NCBI GenBank assembly: GCA_030998225.1
Contig: JAPYXD010000686.1
Span: 558,001 to 622,000, forward strand
Reading direction: 5' to 3'
Origin: Diplolepis rosae
Taxonomy: Eukaryota; Arthropoda; Insecta; Hymenoptera; Diplolepididae
DNA length: 64,000 bases
A model generated the notes under the pieces. The model searched no databases, was not told where the DNA came from, and saw only the letters and a list, made by a program, of their open reading frames with translations. Below are positions 58,721 through 64,000 of this stretch, in pieces. Position numbers and translations under genes: made by a program. The first letter of the stretch is position 1, and every line of letters begins with the position of its first letter.

Positions 58721-59480
58721 CAAAAAAAAAATTCTGTACGAAGAATTCCACTATTATATTCCCATGTATTTTCTTCCGCTGAAATCGAATACATAACCCG
58801 TTTGAATCCAGCACATCAGGATTTCGTCCTAACCTCAAAAAACACTTCTAAAAATAACTAAATTCAATATACCTATAACCCCATAACCAAATAAGGCCTA
58901 AAACATGTAATGCCTCAACCCCGTAACTCCTCAACACTATGATCCCATAATCTGTCAATCCTATAACCTTATAACCCTGTACATAGAAAAGGTCATGTAC
59001 TGCGATACCGAATATCCTGTGTATGTTTCTTTTGTGACTTACAGTGATCAGTGGACTTTATATTCTGCTACATCTTTTGGAAGTCCCAGCTCCCTGATCA
59101 TACAATCTTATTTCACCGTGAAAATTTTGTGTGCGAAAGTTTTCTCTCTCAAACTAAAAATCCTGCTACCTTAGAGAATGCTGAAAATGGTGACAACTGT
59201 TTCAAATACATATAAGAGACTTTTCAATTCTTCAGTACATGAAATTTTTGATGTACAGGGTTATAGGGTTATGCGATTGAGAAGTTATGGGGTCGTAGTG
59301 TTGAGGATGTATAAGCCTAAGGCATCACATGTTTCAGAGCTTATTTGGCTATGGGGTTTTAGGAATATTGAATTTAGTGATATTTGAAGTGTTTTGTCTC
59401 GTTACGGGTTCAGTTTCAGCGGAAAAAAATACATGGGTAAAATCATACTGGTATCCTTCGCACAGAAAATTTTTTGTGCA
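58721..59480. mobile_element. Foldback element, about 260-bp arms
   Basis: 58721-58985 and about 59245-59480 are inverted copies (CATGTATTTTCTTCCGCTGA; CCATAACCAAATAAG; CAACACTA.GA.CCCATAA). It lies immediately right of the previous element. Non-coding. Confidence 0.8.
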
Positions 59481-59645
59481 AACGTTAATAAAGTGGAATT
59501 GAAAGTGTGAGTGAAAGCGCTTATTTAGGGAAACCAGAAATATTTGTTAAAAAATGATCAATCAAGAAATAATATTATTTGATAACGTACACTATCGAAT
59601 AATATTAGTAATAGCAGTGATATGAAATAAGATATATACACGCTA

Positions 59646-60098
59646 TGTTGCAGCCCCCCACCGCGGAGTTAAGAGGGATACTCCCACCACCTTTACTCAC
59701 GGGAGTATCCCCACCAACCGCCGAGCTGCACGCGCAGCTACCCTCACCGCTCGAGGATGGTATAAAAGGAGGATAGGAGGACCGCGACGATCATTTTGGA
59801 TAGAGTGACGATCCGGGTCACACCTGAGCGGCGCTCCAGATAGACGGCATGGAGATGTTCCTCCTGATCGAGCCAGGTGTTGACCGCCAGGACAGGCGTA
59901 GCCGTATCCGCGTCGAGTACTTATGAATGGGGGCCACCATGATTGGACCTCGGCGAAGAGCAGGGTAGACGTCAGGTGGCCCTGATCCAGTGTTCGCAGA
60001 ACATGGACGTAAATGGCGCCCACCACTGACCCGTGTGGATCCTCACACAACCAAACGCGGTGTATTGGTGTTTCCCCACTTTCTCACTTCGATTTCAC
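59646..60098 (+). promoter_or_regulatory. LTR-like GC-rich segment with TATA box
   Basis: TGTTGCAGCCCCCCACC at 59646 could be an LTR start; GGTATAAAAGG at 59759 is a good TATA box with GC-rich sequence on both sides. There is no polypurine tract, target duplication or coding region, so the class and the 3' end are uncertain. The 117-codon minus-strand frame here looks like a composition artefact. Confidence 0.35.
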
Positions 60099-60409
60099 AG
60101 TGTCAGCTATTTAGCCAAGATCGAGAACTATGTTTCTCTCGACTTTGTATAAAAGAGGCGCGAAGCAGACGACAAATTCAAAATGACAAAATGTATAGTT
60201 TGAGATATTAACTTTATTTTTCAGATATTTTGATATATTGGATCTATAACTTAATTCGTGCGGTTTGCTAAGAGATGGCGTAACTTGATTCTTATTCCAT
60301 CGTTCCAATATTCCGAACATGCGTTGGAAAGCTACTGTTATTGTGCGTCTTTTTCAGTATATGTCATTTATTTGAAGCGTAAACAACAATAATTTTTTTT
60401 CACTCAAAT

Positions 60410-61372
60410 ATGTCGAACTTTGTGCCTGAAAAAGTGTTTTTACGGGGAGTTCTCCTTCATTACTTTAATATGAAGAAAACTGCTGCCGAAAGTCATCGTA
60501 TTTTGGTGGAAGTTTATGGTGAACATTCTCTAGCTGAGCGAACGTGCTAAAAGTGGTTTGCACAATTTATAAGTGGTGGTTTTGGCTTGGAAGACGAAGA
60601 ACGTCATGGGCAGCCAAAAAAGTTTGAAGATGAAGAACTGGAAGCATTACTCGTTGAAGATTGTTGCGAAACACAAGAAGAGCTCGCAGAATCTTTGTGA
60701 GTCACTTAAACAACCATTTCAAAACGTTTAAAAGCAGCCAGATACTTTCAAAAGCAAGGAAATTGAATTTCACACGAACTCAAGCTGAGAGACGTTGAAA
60801 GGCGGTTTTGCATGTCCGAAATGCTGCTGGAACGCCACAAAAAGAAGTCATTTTTGCATCGGATTGTTACTGGTGATGAAAAATGGATCCATTACGACAA
60901 CCCTAAGCGCAAAAAGTCATATGTGAAACCCGGCCAACCAGCCAAATCAACGGCAAAGCCGAATATCCATTGCGCAAAGGTAATGCTCTGTATTTGGTGA
61001 GATCAGAAGGGTGTGCTGTATTATGAACTGCTGAAACCGGGTGAAACCATCAATGAATTACGCTACCGAATACAATTAATCCGTTTGAAGAGAGCAATAG
61101 CCGAAAAACGTCCGGAATATGCGACCAGACACGAGGCAATAATTTGCCATCATGACAGCGCTCGGCCCCATGTTGCTATTCCAGTTAAGAACTATTTGGA
61201 AAACAGTGGATGGGAAGTTTTACCCCACCCACCTTATAGCCCAGACCTTGCCCCTTATGACTACCATTTGTTCCAGTCGTTGCAGAACGCCCTCACTGGA
61301 ATACGGTTCACATCAGAAAAGGGTATCAAAAATTGGCTTGATTCATTCTTGGCCGCCAAAATGAATATCTAA
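60410..61372 (+). pseudogene. Mariner (mauritiana/mellifera-like, DD34D) transposase with five in-frame stops
   Basis: From ATG at 60410 the whole coding region stays in one frame to TAA at 61372 (about 320 codons; the family is about 345). It shows MSNFVPEKVFLRGVLLHYF at the start, FLHRIVTGDEKWIHYDN (first Asp), ICHHDSARPHV (second) and YSPDLAPYDYHLF (third, 34 residues on). Five stops lie inside (after ERTC, AESL, VT, QGN and CIW) but there is no frameshift, so decay is by base substitution. The last about 25 residues and the right TIR are missing; the left TIR lies somewhere in 60250-60400 and was not defined. Confidence 0.85.
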
Positions 61373-61898
61373 AAGATTTTTTCAGAGTTTTAATATGATT
61401 TTAGCATTTGAGGAATAATTTTTTAGTAAAATTTATAGTTTAATAAGTGTTTAAAGTCTTAATACAAAATAATGATTTATATATTTTCCAGCCTTACAAC
61501 TGAATTATTTGAAGTTAAAAAATTATGTTAAGTTCAGATAGTTAAGATAGAACTCAAGTTAAGATAAATCATGGGTTCGAATTTAAAAGAAAAAGTTCAA
61601 ATAAGATACTTTAGGGAATTTTTTTGAATACAAATATACACAAGGGGACTTTTCTGGCACGTAATAAAATTGAGAAATATTTCTTTGGAATAAATCACTT
61701 TGAAAATTTTTTTTATAATACGTAGCATCTTTTACATGACTATTTGAATATACAAGTGTGGAGAAAAGGTTTCTATTATTAAAAAAATAACTCAATTATA
61801 TCTTATTTTGCACACAAAATTACACATTGAGATTTCTTTGTTATGAAGTAAAATTGACGATTATAATAATAAAATACTAAAAAAAACTTGTTTGAATA
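61373..61898. other. AT-rich stretch, nothing recognised
   Basis: No gene or repeat end seen. Confidence 0.4.
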
Positions 61899-62330
61899 TG
61901 TTACGTCACAATTTCGTAAATACTTACTTTTATCAAAGGTTCCTCGTTTTGTGTTAGGATCGAATGATCCTCGCTTAGGGATCCCTGCAAAAAACGTCGC
62001 ATTGATAAGCATTAAAATGTTTTAACATTCTGAATGCGTTTCAATTCTGCTTTCTGATGCGAAGAAAAGGTTTCAAAAGTATTAGTTCGCTTTAGGCTTC
62101 ATCACGCTGAATGCGAAACGGCCGTATGGATGATTCGCATTAAAAAGTATTGGTTCGCATTAAGCTTTATGGCTCTGAATGCGACACGGCAGTTGCGGAT
62201 CCTTCGCATTTAAAAGTAATAGTTCTCATTAGGTAAAGAATGAGTGCTTCTCATTTAAAAGTATTGGATCGCATTAGATAAGGAATGAGTGCTTCGCATT
62301 TAAAAGTATTGGATGGTATTAAATGAAGTA
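61899..62330 (+). mobile_element. LTR fragment related to the 36.5 kb solo LTR
   Basis: TGTTACGTCA at 61899, then TTCCTCGTTTTGTG, AGGATCGAA and GATCCTCGCTTAGGGAT, parallel to 36546-36630. From about 62020 it is replaced by degenerate repeats of a CGCATTTAAAAGTATTGG-type unit. The 3' end is not found. Confidence 0.6.
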
Positions 62331-63327
62331 TAAATTAATAATTAATAATTATGTTATTAAATTATGAATGAATGGTTCGCATTTAAGGCTGTGTACTAGG
62401 CGTTACCCAAGTCAATATTTTTCGGCGAATGTACGCATAAAATAATAATTTGAACAAATTTTTTATACCAGACAGATTCAAAGAATTGATTATAAGGAAC
62501 GTCTGTCTGGTAGGGAATATTTGTTTAACTTATTATTTTACAAGTAAGTTCATTGCAAAAATTGGCTGGTGTCACGCCTGGTACGTACCCTTAAAAGTAT
62601 TCGAAATTGTTGAGAGCATTTACATCGGAGCTCTGTTTATCTTAATAAGGTATAGATTAAAAGTTTACACCGTATCTATCTTTTTTTACTGATACGGTGT
62701 GAACACCCGATCTATCGTTTTCTTATAGGCAGAGCTCTTATATAAACACGTTAATTATCAGATGAAGATTTCTATATGCATACGCATGAGTACATTTTTT
62801 CAGTTTTAAAATTTTAATAACAATAATTTTTAAACATTATTAATGGATAGTAAATGTGCTGAGCTATCGATAATTTCTAGATTATGATTCGTTTACATGT
62901 TTTCAGTAAATTATGAATACTGGATTGAATTTAACTTAAAACACATAACAATGAATTTTAAATGTAATACAAGTTAAAATTTTTATTTTCAAAATAAATG
63001 GATGAGTTACATTAAAGCCGGATCTTAATATTTTCATACATGTTACCGGTGGTTTACATCGAAACAAGTTAAACTTTCAAAGTATTTGAACATCAGCCTT
63101 AGATAAATAATATAATAAATATTGTTAGTCACAAGAAATCGTAAATGTAATGCTTTTTTTTCAAAAAAAATATTCTTTTTGGTTTATATAAGAGACATAA
63201 CTAACAGATATTTTTTTCTGCTTCATAAATTAATAGATAATTTTTAATTGAACAATATATTAAAGAATACTTTTAAGAAACGTATTAAAATACGTAAATT
63301 AGGAACTAATATGCTTTTTTTAGTAGC
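62331..63327. other. AT-rich stretch with a small hairpin
   Basis: ACACCGTATC (62667-62676) and GATACGGTGT (62691-62700) form a 10-bp stem with a 14-base loop. Nothing else recognised. Confidence 0.4.
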
Positions 63328-64000
63328 TTAAAGTGGAATTAAATCTGAAAACTTGAGATCATCTGGAAAAAAGGAACTTTTGTTCGATGAAACTAGTAGG
63401 TCAGTGGAATGCGTACCTGCGCCTTCGTACATTGTCTGTGTGTTACATGAATTATTTTCTCGATTATTTGTATAGCTTTCAGTTGTTTGATCCATATATC
63501 TGAAAGTTGCAATATTTCTCAAGTCTTCGGTTCGTCTCTCTTCTTTTTCTTCTTCTTCTTCTTGAAGTTTCTGCATTTCATATTCCTCATTTTCGTCGTC
63601 CCCAATGCAAAGGTTTTCCTTACCTTCTGTGAAAGTTTCTATTTCTTCATCTCCACTTACGCTTATGTCTTCTCCTTGCTCCTTCTTTTCAGTAGTTGTC
63701 CCAACTGCTTCAGAATCCTCATCGTTTTCATCCTCTAGATTATTTTCATTCAAGGCATTCGCAAAATTCAACACGTCTGGAGGCAGAGATAAATTATTTT
63801 CATCGGCGTCAGATTCGTATTCATTCTGCGGAGGTAATTTAAACTTAATGAAATTCAAAGTGAATTACAGGTTTTTAAGATCGTTAGATATCATATATTA
63901 AAAATAGTTTTGCAATTACCGCGTGGGACAGTTTTCATATCCGAAACTTTCTTTCGAATATAATCGAATGCGTTTCGGGCTTCCATATCTGCTTCAATGT
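63328..64000 (-). CDS. Acidic protein, 3' exons of a gene entering from the right
   Basis: 63858-63328 encodes up to 176 residues, strongly acidic, with a Glu-rich run (QEEEEEKEERRTEDL) partly from a CTT microsatellite, ending SDLIPL-TAA. Upstream, 64000-63919 encodes IEADMEARNAFDYIRKKVSD and MKTVPR with a GTAATT donor, and CCTCCGCAG at about 63834-63842 is a good acceptor. However, these two exons do not join in the same frame by that splice. A sequence error, another splice or early decay could explain it. Family unknown. If Hpd continues beyond the window, this gene lies in an Hpd intron on the opposite strand. Confidence 0.5.

Noticed and set aside
59697..60050. 117-codon GC-rich ORF
   Set aside because: Explained by local GC content of an LTR-like segment; no domain.

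Overview
The window looks like a piece of an insect nuclear genome. It is AT-rich, has spliced genes with GT-AG introns, and is dominated by DNA transposons and their foldback and MITE derivatives, with mariner, hAT, Mutator-like (MULE) and piggyBac-type elements, an R1-type LINE fragment and solo LTRs. I cannot name the species. No rRNA, intact tRNA, CRISPR array or bacterial gene was seen.

One conserved host gene runs through the right half. Four consecutive exons of 4-hydroxyphenylpyruvate dioxygenase (Hpd, tyrosine breakdown) lie on the + strand at 34685-34810, 55783-55872, 56964-57064 and 57182-57259. They join in frame with GT-AG introns. One intron is 21 kb and filled with transposons; another (55873-56963) is a short intron enlarged by a single long-TIR element. 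The start and end of the gene are not visible here. A second possible host gene, very acidic and on the - strand, enters from the right edge (63328-64000).

The most striking structure is an about 15.7 kb foldback element, 18665-34344. Its arms (18665-23422 and 31198-34344) carry tandem arrays of an about 111-bp unit in two alternating types, with about 18 copies on the left and 10 on the right. The interior (23423-31197) carries two apparently intact multi-exon genes on the - strand: a FLYWCH/MULE transposase (27973-30670) and a C2H2 zinc-finger protein (23132-27097) whose last exon lies inside the left arm and is therefore duplicated in the right arm. The layout recalls FB-NOF foldback elements of Drosophila, whose NOF protein is MULE-related. 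It lies 340 bp upstream of an Hpd exon.

Layout: 0-1 kb, LINE end with ORF1 but no ORF2; 1-2 kb, decayed LTR-element gag; 3-4 kb, DD41D mariner; 4.5-9 kb, LTR-retrotransposon 3' ends, one interrupted by a TIR element, and a 1.56 kb TIR element; 9.2-9.6 kb, tandem repeat; 11.3-12 kb, element with a hammerhead-like core; 12-14.5 kb, hAT foldback with a perfect 8-bp target duplication and a nested hAT MITE; 14.7-16 kb, TA-flanked foldback; 16-17.3 kb, solo LTR candidate; 17.5-18 kb, decayed ORFs; 18.7-34.3 kb, giant MULE foldback; 34.7-57.3 kb, Hpd exons among a solo LTR, piggyBac-type MITE, hAT-like pseudogene, four mariner relatives, a THAP pseudogene, hairpin repeats and long-TIR elements; 57.6-62.3 kb, more foldbacks, a DD34D mariner and LTR pieces; 63.3-64 kb, acidic gene.
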